DNA of 64,000 nt from Toxotes chatareus (Eukaryota > Chordata > Actinopteri > Toxotidae). Every line of letters begins with the position of its first letter. Within the stretch, counting starts at the first letter, position 1. Below the pieces are notes generated by a model. It saw nothing but the letters and a program-made list of their open reading frames with translations. It had not been told where the DNA came from and searched no databases. Of the stretch, positions 12,001 to 24,680 are shown one piece after another. The DNA lies in contig JAFBJY010001471.1 in the NCBI GenBank assembly GCA_016801885.1, forward strand, positions 102,203-166,202. Reading direction: 5' to 3'. The position numbers and the translations under genes are program-made.

Positions 12001-15000
12001 TAACCTGTTAAAATCACAAAATTCCTCAAAATAAGCCAAAAATATAGTTGTGGGGTCATGTTGAGTTGAGTTATTCCTTTTCCAGCTTTTCTGAGTGAAA
12101 ATGGACTTCAGTTTTGGCCCCATAGGGGTGAATGGGGCTTGGAACATGGAATATGTCCAAAAGTTGTCAAAATGGCAAAACACACTCAGAATAAGCCAAA
12201 AGAGGTTGTGGGGGCATTAGAGTTGAGATTATCCTTTACCATGCCATTTGGTGAAAAAGAACTTCAGTTTTTGGCCCCATAGGGATGATGGCTTGGAAAT
12301 GGAATATTGAAATGTCAAAAGTCACAAAAAGTCTAAAATAGCAAAAGAGGTTGTGGGGCATGTTGAGTTGAGTTATCCTTATCCAGCTTTCTTGGAGAAA
12401 AAGTGGACTTCAGTTTTGGCCCCCATAGGATGAATGGGGTTGAATATGGAATATGTGCAAATGTTGTCAAAATGCAAAAACCCTCAGAATATGCAAAAAA
12501 GGGTTGTGGGGCATGAGTTGATATTAAGCCTTACCATGCCATTTTGGTGAAAATGAACTTCAGTTTTGGACCCCATAGGCATAATGGACTTGGAACATGG
12601 AATATGTGTAAATGTCCAAAATCCAAAATTCCTCAAAATAAGCCAAAGAGGGTTTGGGGCCATGTTGAGTTTAGATTATGCCTTATCCAGCTTTCCTGGT
12701 GAAAAAGTGGACTTCAGTTTTGGCCCCTATAGGGGTGAATGGGGCTTGGAACATGGAATTGTGCAAATGTTGTCAAAATGGCAAAAACACACTCAGAATA
12801 AGCCAAAGAGGTTGTGGGTCATGTTAAGTTGAGACATGCCTTTTAAAATGCCATTTGTTTTGAAAAAAGTGAACTTCATTTTTGGCCCATTAAGGATGAA
12901 TGGGGTTTGGAATATGGAATTGTACAAATGTTGTAAAAAGGAAAAAACACCTCAGAATAAGCCAAAAGGGTTGTGGGTCATGTCAAATTGAGATTATGCC
13001 TTTAACTGGTATTTTGTGGAAAAGTGAACTTCAGTTTTTGGCCTAAGGATGAATGGGGTTTTTGGGAAAATGGAATATGTCCATATGTTGTCAAAATGGA
13101 AAAAACACACTCAAAAAAAGCCAGAAAAGGGTTGGGGTCATGTTGAGTTGAAATTATCCTTTACCATGCTATTTTGTGAAAAGTGAACTTCAGTTTTTTG
13201 GGGCCCCTAAAGGGTGAATGGGCTTGGAACATGGAATATTGCAAATGTCTTAAAGTCACAAAATTCCTCAAAATAAGCCAAAAAGAGGGGTTGTGGGGTC
13301 ATGTTGGTTGGGTTATGCCCTATCCAGCTTTTCTGAGGAAAAGTTGACTTCAGTTTTGGCCCCCTTAAGGGATGAATGGGGCTTGGAACATGGAATGTGT
13401 GCAAAAGTTGTCAAAATGGTAAAAGACACACTCAGAATAAGCCAAAAAGGGGTTCTGGGTATGTTAGGTTGAGTATGCCTTTAAGATGCCATTTTTTGTG
13501 AAAAGTGAACTTATTTTTGGGCTCCATAAGGATGAATGGGGTTTGGAATATGGAATATGTGCAATGTTGTTAAAATGGCAACAAACACAGTAAAAATGAG
13601 CCAAAAGAGGGTTTGGGGTCATGTTAAGTTGAGGTTATGCCTTTACCATGCTTTGTGTGAAAAAGTGAACTTCCAGTTTTTTGGGGCCCATAAGGATGAA
13701 TGGGGTTTGGAATATGGAATATGTGAATTTGTCAAAATGGCAACAAAAACAGTCAGAATGAGCCAAAGAGGGTTTGGGGTCATGTAAATTAGATTATGCC
13801 TTTACCATGCTATTTTGTATGAAAAAATGAACTTCGTTTTGGCCCCATAGGATGAATGGTTTGGAATATGGAATATGTGCAAATGTTGTCAAAAAGGAAA
13901 AACACAGTCAGAATAGAGCCAAAAGAGGGTTGTGGGGTCATGTTAGTTGAGATTATTCCTTTCCCTGCTATTTGCATGAAAAAGTGAACTTCAGTTTTGG
14001 GCCCCATAAAGGGAAAAATGGAGTTTGGAATATGGAATATGTCAACTTTCCTAAAGTCCAAAATTCACTCAAAATAAGCCAAAAGAAGGGGTTTTGGGGC
14101 CCTGTTGAGTTTAGGTTACCTTATCCAGCTTTTCTGAGGAAAAATGGATTTCATTTTTAGCCCCATAGGGATGAATGGGGCTTGAACATGGAATGTGCAA
14201 ATGTTGTCAAAATGGCAAAGACACACTCAGATAAGCCAAAAGAGGGTTGGGGTCATGTTAGTTGAGATTATGCCTTTACCATGCTATTTATTGTGAAAAG
14301 TGAACTTCCCGTTTTGGGCCCATAAGGATGAATGGGTTGGAATATGGAATATTGCAAATGTTGTCAAAATGGCAAAAACACAGTCAGACTGAGCCAAAAG
14401 AGGGTTGTGGGGTCATGTTGAGTTGAGATCATGCCTTATCCAGCTTTTCTGAGTGAAAAAGTGGATTTCATTTTTGGCTATAGGATGAATGGGTTTGGAA
14501 CATGGAATGTGTGCAATGTTGTCAAAATGGCAAAAAACACCTCAGAATAAGCCAAAGAGGGTTGTGGGGTTATTTAAAAATTGAGATTATGCCTTTACCA
14601 GTATTTTTTGAAAAGTGAACTTCAGTTTTTGGCCCATAAGGATGAATGGTTTTTGGGAAAATGGAATATGTGCAAATGTTGTCAAAATGGCAACAAACAC
14701 AGTCAGAATAGCCAAAAGAGGTTTGGGGTCATGTTAAATTTTAGATTATTCCCTTTTCCATGCTATTTATTGTGAAAAAGTGGACTGTTTTGGCATAAGG
14801 ATGAATGGAGTTTGGGAAAATGGAATATGAATGTTCAAAATGGCAAAAAACACAGTCAGAATGACCAAAAAGGTTGTGGGTCATGTTGAGTTGAGATCAT
14901 GCCTTATCCAGCTTTCTGAGGAAAAAGTGGATTTCATTTTTTTGGCCCTTAGGATGAATGGGGTTTGGACATGGAATGTGGAAATGTTTCCCAAAAAGGC

Positions 15001-16260
15001 AAAAACACCTCAGAATAAGCCAAAAGGGTTGTGGGGTTATGTTAAGTTGGGTTATGCCTTACCATGCTATTTTGTATGAAAGTGAACTTCAGTTTTTGGG
15101 CATAAGGATGAATGGGTTTTGGAATATGGAATATGCAAATGTTGTCAAAATGGCAACAAACACAGTCAGAATGAGCCAAAAGAGGGTTGTGGGGTCATGT
15201 TATTGAGATTATTCCTTTAACCATGTATTTTGCATGAAAAAGTGAATAGTTTTGGGCCCCTATAGGATGAATGGAGTTTGGGAAAATGGAATATTTCAAC
15301 TTTCCTTAAAGTCCAAATTCCCCAAAATAAGCCAAAAAAGGTTGTGGGGCCATGTTGAGTTTAGATTATCCCCATCCCGCTTTTTTGGTGAAAAGGGGTT
15401 TATTTTTTTCCCCCTAGGGATGAAAGGGGCTTTGGGAAAATGGGAATGTGCAAATGTTGTCAAAAAGAAAAACCCTCAGAATAAGCCAAAAAAGGGTTGG
15501 GTCATGTTGTTGAGACTATGCCTTTAAATATTTTGTGTGGAAAAAGGGAAATTATTTTGGGCCCATAAGGATGAATGGGGGTTTTTGGAATATGAAAAAT
15601 AAATTTAAAAATGTTTTTAAAATGGCAAAAACACATCAGAATAGCCAAAAAAAGGGTGGGGGATGTTGGTTGATATGCCCTTATAGCTTTTTGATGAAAA
15701 ATGGATTTTTTTTGGGGCCCCCCAGGGGTGAATGGGGTTTGGAAATGGAATTTGCAAATGTTGTCAAAAAGGCAAAAAAACCTCAGAATAAACCAAAAAG
15801 GGGGTGGGGTTATTTAAATTAGTTACCTTTCCATTTTTTTGTAAAAAAGTGAACCAGTTTTTTGGGTATAAGGATGAATGGGTTTTGGAATATGGAATAT
15901 ATGCAAATCATTGTCAAAATGGCATAAACACAGTCAGAATAGGCAAAAAGAGGGTTGTGGGGTCATGTCCAAGTTGAGATTATGCCTTTACCATGCTATT
16001 TTGTATGAAAAAGTGAACTTCAGTTTTGGGTATAAGGATGAATGGGTTTTGGAATATGGAATATGTAGCGTTGTCAAAATGGCAACAAAGCATTCAGAAT
16101 GAGCCAAGAGGTTGTGGGGGTTATAGTTGAGGATTATGCCCTTTGCCATGCTATTTATTGTGAAAAAAGTGAACTTCAGTTTTTGGGCCCCATAAGGATG
16201 AGGCTGAATTTGGAATATAAGAATATATGTGCAAATGTTGTGAAAAATGTCAAGAAAAAT
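12000..16260. repeat. Satellite array, monomer about 150-165 bp, ~27 copies
   Basis: The block AAGCCAAAAGAGGGTTGTGG recurs at 12190, 12341, 12492, 12642, 12802, 12961, 13120, 13277, 13441, 13600 and 13762, and on to about 16100. Two monomer types occur: A with TTATCCAGCTTTTCTGAG and CTTGGAACATGG, and B with TTTACCATGCTATTTTGT and TTTGGAATATGG. From 12.05 to 12.86 kb they alternate A,B; later the order is irregular with runs of B. Stop-poor frames in many monomers give apparent short proteins, but frames change with each indel. The 15.3-15.8 kb part is very indel-rich. Confidence 0.92.
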
Positions 16261-17740
16261 CTTCATAATTCTTATTTAATATGTGTGATAGATAATTTTA
16301 TGATAATGTCTAAATGCACCCAATTTTAAGTCGATGAGAAAAGCTGGTGAGTGTTTTATTCAAAATATATTAAAATATATGTGAATATGGAAAAACTTCC
16401 AAAATTCTATCTACCATATTGTCCTTGCCCTGAATGTTCATTTTTTATTATTAGGTTTTTACAAGGTACATTGTCTGATCTGGACAAAATTGATATCAGA
16501 GAAATCAGAAAAAAGAGCCTGATTTTTGGTATATTTTTTTAAAGTGGCAGAGTGTTGGCAGAAGGAGAAATGGGTCACCTTCCAGAATGTCAATATACCC
16601 ACTTTCGGAGAAAATCAGATATAGATGAAAATGGAGACTACGGCGTTCGTCTCAGTGTGCTCTACAAAATGAGGCTATGTTTGAGAAAGGGTTTCCCCTT
16701 TTTAGGGAGTGGTAAAGCCAGTTGAAAGTCCTGGACTCAAGTCCGGTTTCTTGGAAAAGGGAGGTTGTAGAATGGGCCAGCTCTAGCTCCCCCCATTGTG
16801 TGTGTTTACCCAGTCCATGCAGAGGTACCCAAGCCTCAAAGTCCTGCCAGGACTTAGGGTTTCGGGAGTTATGAACATTTCAAGTTCCCCCCCACTAGAA
16901 GCCGAATGGGAGAGTGAAATTTTAAAGTGTGAGGAGGGCCAAAGTGTCCCCAGAAAGTGCTTAGGAGCACGTTTAGAGCCTTGTGAAGTCTTTTGGATAT
17001 GGTTTTTGGGTACCTATTTGCCTTGATCTTGAAAGTAACCTCTATAGTCTTTAGATTTTTTTGTTTCTGTGTTGGGTGTTGTTTATAATGTTGTCATTAT
17101 ACACCGTGATGCTCATAGTGTTGTTTGTAATTACACGTAATTGTCATTGTTCTCCACCAGTTCACTATTGAGCTTTGCCTTTACAAATGGTCACGTTGTG
17201 AGGGTTTGATGTGTCCTTGTTGTAGAGAGGGCCGGCTGGTCATTGTCTATTCAGTAGTTGGCTTATTATATCTCAAAGGCTGACTTGAGGGCTTTTGGGT
17301 TGAGCAACCAGCTCATCATGTCTTCCACCAAAACCTTTCTTATTACCTTTTTTCACCTTATATTGACTTATTGGTCTTCATTGATGAAGCCCCTGATTCC
17401 TGCAAACTCCACTTTCTCACCTCCCTCTCACCAGTCTGTAGCTGTCCATCTCTCCAGAAGGCCTTGGTGCATGCTGGGAGCTGGAGCCCTGGCCATGCAG
17501 GGGAGTGAAGGTGGCGTTCACGGTCAGCCGATCCAACCTGTAGGACGTTCACCTCACCACCAGCCCGGTTAGGTGTAGGGACCTGAGTCCTTCCTTCTTT
17601 TCGAAGGAAGGGAAGGGGAAGAAATAGGATTTTTTAAAGCAAAATCAAAGAAAAATGAATTAAAACTAAAAGGATTTCCTAAAACAGGAAAAAAACTGTT
17701 TTTTAATTAAACCGATCAATAAATAATAATCAATAAATCA
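16260..17740. other. Unassigned single-copy-looking DNA right of the satellite
   Basis: The satellite periodicity ends sharply near 16260. The rest holds short frames (60-100 codons) without recognisable domains, and no repeat landmark from elsewhere in the window. Some of it (16570-17000 and 17450-17600) is GC-richer than its surroundings, but I cannot name a gene there. Confidence 0.45.
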
Positions 17741-18727
17741 AATGGAAGTGTGCCAGCAACGTTTACGATCACAGATGGATCTTCTTCAGGTAGGCACACC
17801 GATAAAAAGAAAAGTCCTGCTGCAGCCTGGAAGATGTATTATATACATGCAGATCAGAGCAGGAATGAGTGCAGCTCTCCTATCTGCTCTCTATATACAC
17901 AAGTGATGGGTTTTTTTAACAAGTGCGTCTTTTGAATGAACTTAGGTTTTAAGAGTTTTAACTTAAAAATAAAAGGTTTTTAAAAGGTGTATTTCACTAA
18001 TAATGTATATTTTAACATAAAATAAGCATTTTAAGAGTGCATTTCACCTAATAATGTATTTTTTAACATAAAATACCTTTTAACATAAAAATCATAATAT
18101 TTATAATAATTAAATAAAAATAATGTTTTTAAACTAAAATCAATTGCTTTTAATTATTATCATTATTGCTTTTTGTTTTATTATTATTATATTTTTGTTT
18201 TCTAATTTTACAGTTTTTATATATGATTTTTCCTGTTTTTATCTTTTGAAACAATGAACATAGAATTGAACTATGGATAAAATTAACATAGAAAATAATT
18301 GGTTAGGGTTGGGAGTTACCTAATAGGGGTTTGGGCTAAAAATAAATAATGAAAGTGGTTAGGGTTAGGATTATTAGCAATTAGGGTTGGGGCTAAAATA
18401 AATAATTAGGGTTAGAGTTTGGGGGTTGGTGCCTGTCTCAATTGGAGACAGTGCTGGGTTAGGACACATAGGTTATGTAGTTTTAATTTGTCCATATTTG
18501 TGGTTAAATTGCACTAGCTCAGGGAGCTCTGGGTCGATCATTAAAATAGCAATCATTCTTGTTTGAGTGGCATGTTGTTTATTAAGATTCTCTTGTCCTG
18601 GATACATGGGATCCCCATGGATTCCCGTTGAACATAGGCGTAAAGGGTGGGTTTATCTAAGTGCTTACATATATAAAAAAAAGTTAACTCGTCACAAAAC
18701 TGAAAGTGCTAAATCAACAATAAAATT

Positions 18728-18758
<31 letters not shown>

Positions 18759-19330
18759 TTCTCATAAAAGAAGATAAAATTTTGAGATCATAAAATCTAT
18801 AAACAAATAGCACCATTACCCCAAGCATTACAATATATACATATAAATAAAATGGGATAAAACATATTTTACTCACTTGCATGATTTATTTTTAAAAAAA
18901 GGGAGACAGGGGGTTTTTAAAGCATATGTGAGTAAGTTTCTTAAAAAGTGTAAAATAAGTGCTATAATAAAGAACCAGATTAAAAATCACAATATTTTGT
19001 GGCAGAGTAGTACATTTAAGAATCATGAGCAATAAAATGTTCTTTATTAAAGTCCTTTATTGTGTTTGTGGTGCTTCTCCTCTGTAGGTGGCATGGCTGA
19101 TGGCTGTCGCTCATCTCCCAATCTCCCCTCCCACCCTCACCTGACATTTCAGGCCCATGGGGCCCTAGTTTTCAAACGTCAATCCACCCCCCTCCTCCAC
19201 CTGCGTTGACCTCCCGTCCAGGTGGGGCAACTTTCCAGGCCCATTGCTCTGAGTCGGTGTGTGGGGTGTGTGCGGAAGTGTGTGGTTAGCGGGGTATTAA
19301 TGTCTCCTTTAATATTGTATATGTGTTGTT
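17740..19330. other. AT-rich spacer with degenerate TTAGGG-like patch
   Basis: Contains an ACGTTT...CTTCTTCAGG block at 17749-17800, very AT-rich DNA at 17940-18290, a patch of GGTTAGGGTT-like motifs at 18300-18425, and a CA microsatellite. No coding sequence is recognised. The AT-rich part may be the 3' untranslated or terminal region of the Penelope-like copy to the right, but this is inference. Confidence 0.45.
18728..18758. repeat. (CA)n/(AT)n microsatellite
   Basis: An uninterrupted CA dinucleotide run of about 22 bases passes directly into a short AT run. Confidence 0.95.
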
Positions 19331-19335
19331 TAATT

Positions 19336-19728
19336 CTATTCTAAATACTGTTGACTTTTTTCTCCTATGTATAACAGATGGCATTCTTCCACTCCAGGCA
19401 GTAGATGGCGTTGCTGTCCGGGAAAAGGTGCCTTTTCATGAAATCCCCCTGCCACTGTGTGGATTGAAAGGAATTTAGTTTGTTTGAAGGCCCAGTGAGG
19501 TTGGGGTCTTTTGTGAGTAATTGTGTGTCTTTTGAAGGGGGCTGTACCAAAACATCTTTTGAGGTTTTGTTTTTCCTTAGGGCCGAGATTATGTTGAAAT
19601 TTTGTAAATGTTGGATGATTTAATAAAGTTTTCTGAAAATTTTTTTTAAGTGAATGTTGGAGTTCAATGTATTGTTTGGAAAGGTCATTAAAGGGATATA
19701 CGTCACTTCCTGGGTTGGTTGTCGTCAT
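19336..19728 (-). pseudogene. GIY-YIG endonuclease-like C-terminus of the Penelope element
   Basis: The frame at 19336-19728 begins with a linker (SDVYPFNDLSKQY...) and ends with LLYIGEKSQQYLE. An overlapping frame reads SNAIYCLEWKNAICY. Joined by eye in their order, these match the core of a GIY-YIG nuclease: a GIY-like AIYC strand, about ten residues, then a CYIGE/LYIGE strand. One frameshift separates the two halves. In intact elements this domain nicks target DNA to prime reverse transcription. The conserved downstream Arg and Glu cannot be placed, since the frame stops shortly afterwards. Confidence 0.7.
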
Positions 19729-19731
19729 TTC

Positions 19732-20880
19732 CTAACTGTAAGTGGGGTTATGACCCTGTTGGAGAGTGGATGGTCGCCAGCGTGGTGCTCTTGCCCCGTC
19801 TTGGAGGAATCGGAGGGTAACCCCTCCGTCAACAGGTGAACAGAATTGAGGTTGCATTGGAAAGTCGGTTGGAGTAAAATATTCGGGAAATCTGATGATT
19901 TGTGATTTTATGCCTTTAAAGGTGTTTTGGTGATAGCTGGATTTATGCAAGAGAGCATGGGTGTCGGTGGGTTTAAGTACACTTTGGTAGAAGTTTTTTT
20001 TATTTTTATCTGTTAATTGAAAGAATACTGAGTGTCCAGAAAGTTTATATTATTATGATCCAATGTAGCTTATTTTAATTGATGGATGGTGAGTTTTTAA
20101 AAATTAACAAATTCTAGGAATTTGGCTTCCCCGTGTGCCCATGCCCCGATGATGTCACCCAGAAAGGGAAAGAAAAATAATGGTTGTGAGGGCTTTTTCA
20201 GGGGGGCACCTCTCTCCACTCCCCCATATAGAGGTTTGCGTGGGATGAGTGCGTACCATGGGCCCATTCGTCCGTGGACCTTAAGTATAGTTATTGTCAA
20301 ATGAAAGTCATTACATGTTAGGCAGATTTCCAATAGTTGTATGATTTCATTATCGGCCTGCAACTGTCCGGGTATCTATTGAAAATTATCGTATTGTCTT
20401 AAACCCATAACTGTTCAATGTTTTTAAAGACTGTCTATCGATGGTGAAGGGATGGCGTTCTCCGGCAGGAGCAGAGGGGATTTATCAATGAAAGGTAAGT
20501 GTCATTTTAAATAACTTGGATGCTTAGTGGAAAGTGGTCCTAAAGCAGTCGATGTATTGAGATCGTTGTAGTTATGCTATTACAGTCACACGATTGGTCT
20601 GCCTGGAGGAATGATATTGGTACTGCCCCGTTGTAGTTCCTTGTGAATTTCGGGAGGGGGTAGAAAGCAGGCGTTCCGTGGTTGTCTGAGCTGAACAGGA
20701 AGTCCGTTGTTTGGCTGAAATGTATTTTTTGCTATTAAATTTGAACTATGGTCCGGTTTTGGGTTTAAAGCGGCTGTTGGAGACTGGCTGTATCGGTTTG
20801 TAATTTTTATTGTTTTTGATTTCTGTTAACGGGCGTACTGCTGTCTGTCCATGATTACTATTTTGGACCCTTTTTGTCTG
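19732..20880 (-). pseudogene. Reverse transcriptase core of the Penelope element, frameshifted
   Basis: Two open segments carry recognisable blocks. The one at 20097-20363 has CLTCNDFHL, a VHGRMGP stretch (in the place of a YLQxxGTAMG element), and the catalytic-box region ending AWAHGEAKFLEFVNF. The one at 19732-19950 has SSYHQNTFKGI, KSQIIRF, and downstream FLQDGARAPRW-like residues. The thumb-like segment between them is interrupted. The conserved catalytic FLDDI reads FLGDI, so even without the frameshifts this copy would be inactive unless that base is a sequencing error. Confidence 0.72.
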
Positions 20881-21899
20881 CTGGTTTAATGATAATATCG
20901 GTTATTTTGGATTGATTCTATGATTTTCGTTCTTCCTGACCAGTTACTTATTAGAGTTTGTATTCTGGCGGTGTATCTATTCGTCAGTATGTGGTGGAAA
21001 TGAGCGTTTTATCCTGTTGTCTGGTTGGCCCCTGGTTCCAATTCGATGGGGGGGTAAATGGTTTTTATCAGTTTTTTGGTTTGAAAGTGATCCAGTATTT
21101 TTTTTTTGGGTGGTATTGATAGATGTCTCCGGGTTCCTCCTATGAAGGACAGGGGCGGGATTAAGTTAGCCCTTCTCCAGCAAAACAATTTGGGCAGGGT
21201 TTGGGTGAAAAAAGCGTGGCTAAATTAGAATATTTGATTCGATCCCAAGTCAGGTCTGGGGACGGAGGGCAGTTTTCCCGGTGGCGCAGCAGTCTGGTTT
21301 TAGCAGGTGATCTTATGTGTTCGGGTGTGTACGGTTACATCGCGGAAGGAGGTGAGGGGCTGACACCGGAGGAGAAAGCAATTAATCTCTCTGCCGCGTA
21401 CCTGTTCCACTGAGTGAGTTTAAAAATTCTTTAACTGTGTCGTGACACCAGTGTTTGAATATTGTTTTTCTGTCGGTGTTGTCAGTGAATATTATCTGAA
21501 GTTGTTTTAAAACTGATTATCTGGGATAGAATCGGTGATGGAAGGTGGTAGAAATGCATTGATTGATAGCTGTTAAATGTTTCTCTGCCCCTAGGGAACC
21601 TGGGAGAATTGAGGGAGTGGGATAGAAATGCCAGCATTGGAAATACCCTGGGCTTTCCTATATGCCACCCGTAACTTTTTATTTGTGGTTTTGTGTGGGT
21701 CCTGGTCTTTGTTGTTAAGGCCAAAACACCACCATTCCATTTTGGGTGAGGGATTTTTCTCCAGGAGCTTCCAGAGGTGGTAAGTGGTGGCTCCAGGGTA
21801 GCTGCTATTTGTATCTGCTGATTGCTGTATGGTGGGATGCGGTTCAGGTTGGAGTCTCCGATGAACCAAAGATTGGCTTTGTGCCTCGGGACCCCAGTC

Positions 21900-24680
21900 T
21901 GTTGCTTGGCTCCCTGTCTAGCTTTATGGTAAGTTGGTGTGAGTATGTCTAAATTGGAACTGGAACTGTCCTGTATTCTGACTTTTGTCTACTGTGGGTG
22001 TCGGGGTAACAGCACCTGGTGGTTCTGGAGGCCCCGTTTCCCAGAAGGTAAATGGGGATTTTGAAGTGGGGATCAGAGATGATATTTTTGTGAAAGGTCG
22101 TCAATTATTATGCTTATCAGACCCATATCTCATCATGTGTTTTCCCCACTTCGGGTTTGAATGGTGTCACCACTACCCCCCGGCTGGGGACCCAGGTGCA
22201 GGCCAGGCACGTGGGTCCTATAGGGGGGAACAGGTAAGTCAGGAGTTAGTGACATGAGTAGTGGTTCCTCATCTAAAACACTACTTGGATAAATGAATTC
22301 TGTTTATGGAAGATGACTGGTCTGTAGGTGGTGCTATTTCTTTTGTTTAGGCTTTGGCTTAGTGAGGGATCTCCTTTTCTGTTTTTTTTTCCAGGTTTTC
22401 CTGAGGTCTTGGGGATGCAAAATCCTCCCAGAATCCGACCTATGAGGACCAGGGCCTGTTTCCCCCAAAAGGGGGTTTCCCTCCTCGGGGCTGTAAAAGG
22501 GGAGGGAGGAGGAGGCTCGTGGAGGGGGGAGGAGGGAGAGGTGCAGGACACGCCATGGGGGGAGGAAGAGGAATCAGGTAAGGGTTCAGAGGTGGGTTGC
22601 ACCTGGGTACTGGATAGATCGTCTCTTCCCTTTAAGCCTCCTAACCTTAACTATGGGAGAAGGGGAATTTAAAAAATTTTCTCCTAAGATGGAAGGAGGC
22701 CATGGGGATTTCTTTTTTTAGGGGTAGATTGATTCTGAGGGGAGGAATGCTGTTAGTCCCACCTTTTGGGTTTTTTTTAAAAAAGGGTCAACTAATGTTG
22801 GTTTAGGCCCAGGTATAATGATTTCTGATGGGCGTTGGCCCCCTCAGGGTGGGTAGGGGAAACTCCTGTGTCCCCAGGTTCAAACCCCTGGGACCGTCCC
22901 CATGGGCAGAGGTCAGGCAGAGGGAAGCTGGAGAAAAGGAGGAAAAGTGGCCGGTTGTCGGGAGGATTGAAACAAATTCTCCTTCCCTGTATAGTGTGTG
23001 GATGTAGTTGGTTTGTATCTTTCCTTGCCAGTTGGTTGCACGTTAAATCGTGCGATAAAAAAGGTGGTACTGAGTGAAAAAATGATATTTGTGATGTTCT
23101 AATAAAATCTGAAGGTTTCTTTCACCCAGGTGTCTGTGTTAGCTGCAATGGCCTGTGTGACCTCCTCAGACGGAGAGGAGGGTTTGATAAAGGTGGTTAA
23201 TTTTCTGACCTGCTTATACTGCCCTGAGGTGGATTCTGGGTGGTGATAGCTTTGTCTATAATCTGTTTGGGATGTATTGCTTGTAACAATTTAAAATTTC
23301 TTAGCTGCCTGTCTGCTAGCTTCATCCAGTGCTCCCCGTGGTTGAGTGGTGTAGTAGTAGTGGTGGTGTCTGTTCATCCTGTGTGTTCCCTGTCTATCTG
23401 AGTGTTCTGTGTTGGTGTTCTGTCTTCCCTAGGGCCTCTGTTGCTCACCGGTAGGCGGGCCCGGACTGCCTGGACCTCGGGAAAAAAACCATGGTTAAGA
23501 GCCTCCGGGCCGGGGCCCGATGGCCCCCACAGGCGGGTCCTGGATTAGCAGGCCCCCAGGAGTAGCTGCTGGTGGCTGTCCCTCCCAGAGTCTGAAAGAT
23601 GGAGTCTGGGTTTGTGGCTGGAAAAGGGTTAGTGGGCCTACAACAGTTCAGTTTGTATTTTTTGAAGATTCCAGAGGTGCTAAATCCAGGTTGGTAAAAA
23701 TTTAAAAAAGTCCCTGTGATGGGTATCGCTCCAACTTAAATTAACTTTATTGAAATAAAACAATAAAAAAGTATAAACAATGATAAAAAGGATTTAAAAG
23801 CCACACTGCAAGGTTACTTGGAGTGGGTACTTAAAAAATCCTTAAAATCAAATTAAAAAACAGGTCCTTGGTTTAGTCCTGTTCAGCCCAGATGCCTAAC
23901 GTTTGAGTTGAATACTGCTTCTTCAGAGGGGTATCGGTGGCAACAGGCCAAGCCATTTTAAGCTTGAGGGAGGAACAGGTTCCCCCCCCCAAGCTTCAGT
24001 GGCTCATCTATTGGTTGGGGTTGGGGGTGTCCCTGGTTCAGTTTCTAAGAGACAGATCAATCAAGTAAGTCATTAGAATCTTATTTTAAGGTGGGTGAAG
24101 AGGAATAATGTGGGGGGAAGACGGGAGAGGTGAGTAAAGGGTTTATAGTGTTATTATTATTATAGTTGGTGGGTCTGGGTCCCCCGGTTTTTTTGTATTG
24201 TGAGTTAATGTTTTATATTGCATTTATATGATGTGTGTTGAGTATACCCGATTTGTATGAGGACCTGTTGAAAAGTGGGTGAGTATGTTTTTGATGTTAG
24301 ATGACAAAGTATGTTTGTTGGTGTAAGTTTCTGATTCCTCTTCCTCCCCAGGGGGTGATTGGCTGGTTTGCCCTGGTTCCTCCTGGTGCTGAGGGACATT
24401 ATAGTTCAGGTGAAGCCTTGCAGTTAATCAGATAGGTGGTGGTGAATGCTGTCCGTGGGGCCCGACCTGGAGGGAGGTCAAAGGTGTTTTCTGTAAAGTA
24501 AATGGGACATTAATTGTATTGTTGGTTAAGGTTAGTGTTAAGCCAGGTAAGGCAATGGCTTTTGAATGTACAAAGAATTTGAGATATGGAGGATAGAGGA
24601 AAGGTTAGGATTAGGAGATGAGTCTGTGGTGGCTGGGGGGGGAGTGAATGTTTAGTAGTTGGTATTAATTGGGTTGGGTT
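21900..24680. other. G-rich flank of Penelope copy 2, no recognised gene
   Basis: Plus-strand G excess continues from copy 2. Short frames exist on both strands (for example 22328-22672 plus, Gly/Glu-rich; 22273-22602 minus, Pro/Ser-rich), but their composition follows the base skew and no domain is visible. At about 23890-23920 an ACGTTTGAG...CTTCTTCAG block resembles the one at 17749-17800 in its outer motifs. Confidence 0.45.

Larger units (their letters stand above)
19330..21900 (-). mobile_element. Penelope-like retroelement, copy 2, with RT and GIY-YIG remnants
   Basis: On the minus strand, in order from high to low coordinates, the frames give: a poorly conserved N-terminal part (21.6-21.9 kb); an ADKGSK-type block at about 20840-20875; a strand carrying NDFHL then a VHG element and the catalytic box region FFPFLGDIIGAWAHGEAKFL (20100-20280), where FLDDI is expected; HQNTFKGIKSQIIRF (19880-19945); and a C-terminal GIY-YIG region. 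This domain order is that of endonuclease-containing Penelope-like elements. Numerous frameshifts and stops, and a G in place of the first catalytic D, indicate decay, consensus error, or both. Termini are uncertain. Confidence 0.82.

Noticed and set aside
12500..16100. Many similar plus-strand peptides (MNGVWNMEYAN-like) along the satellite
   Set aside because: They come from the ~155-bp monomer being stop-poor. Indels change frame in nearly every copy, and no continuous frame exists.
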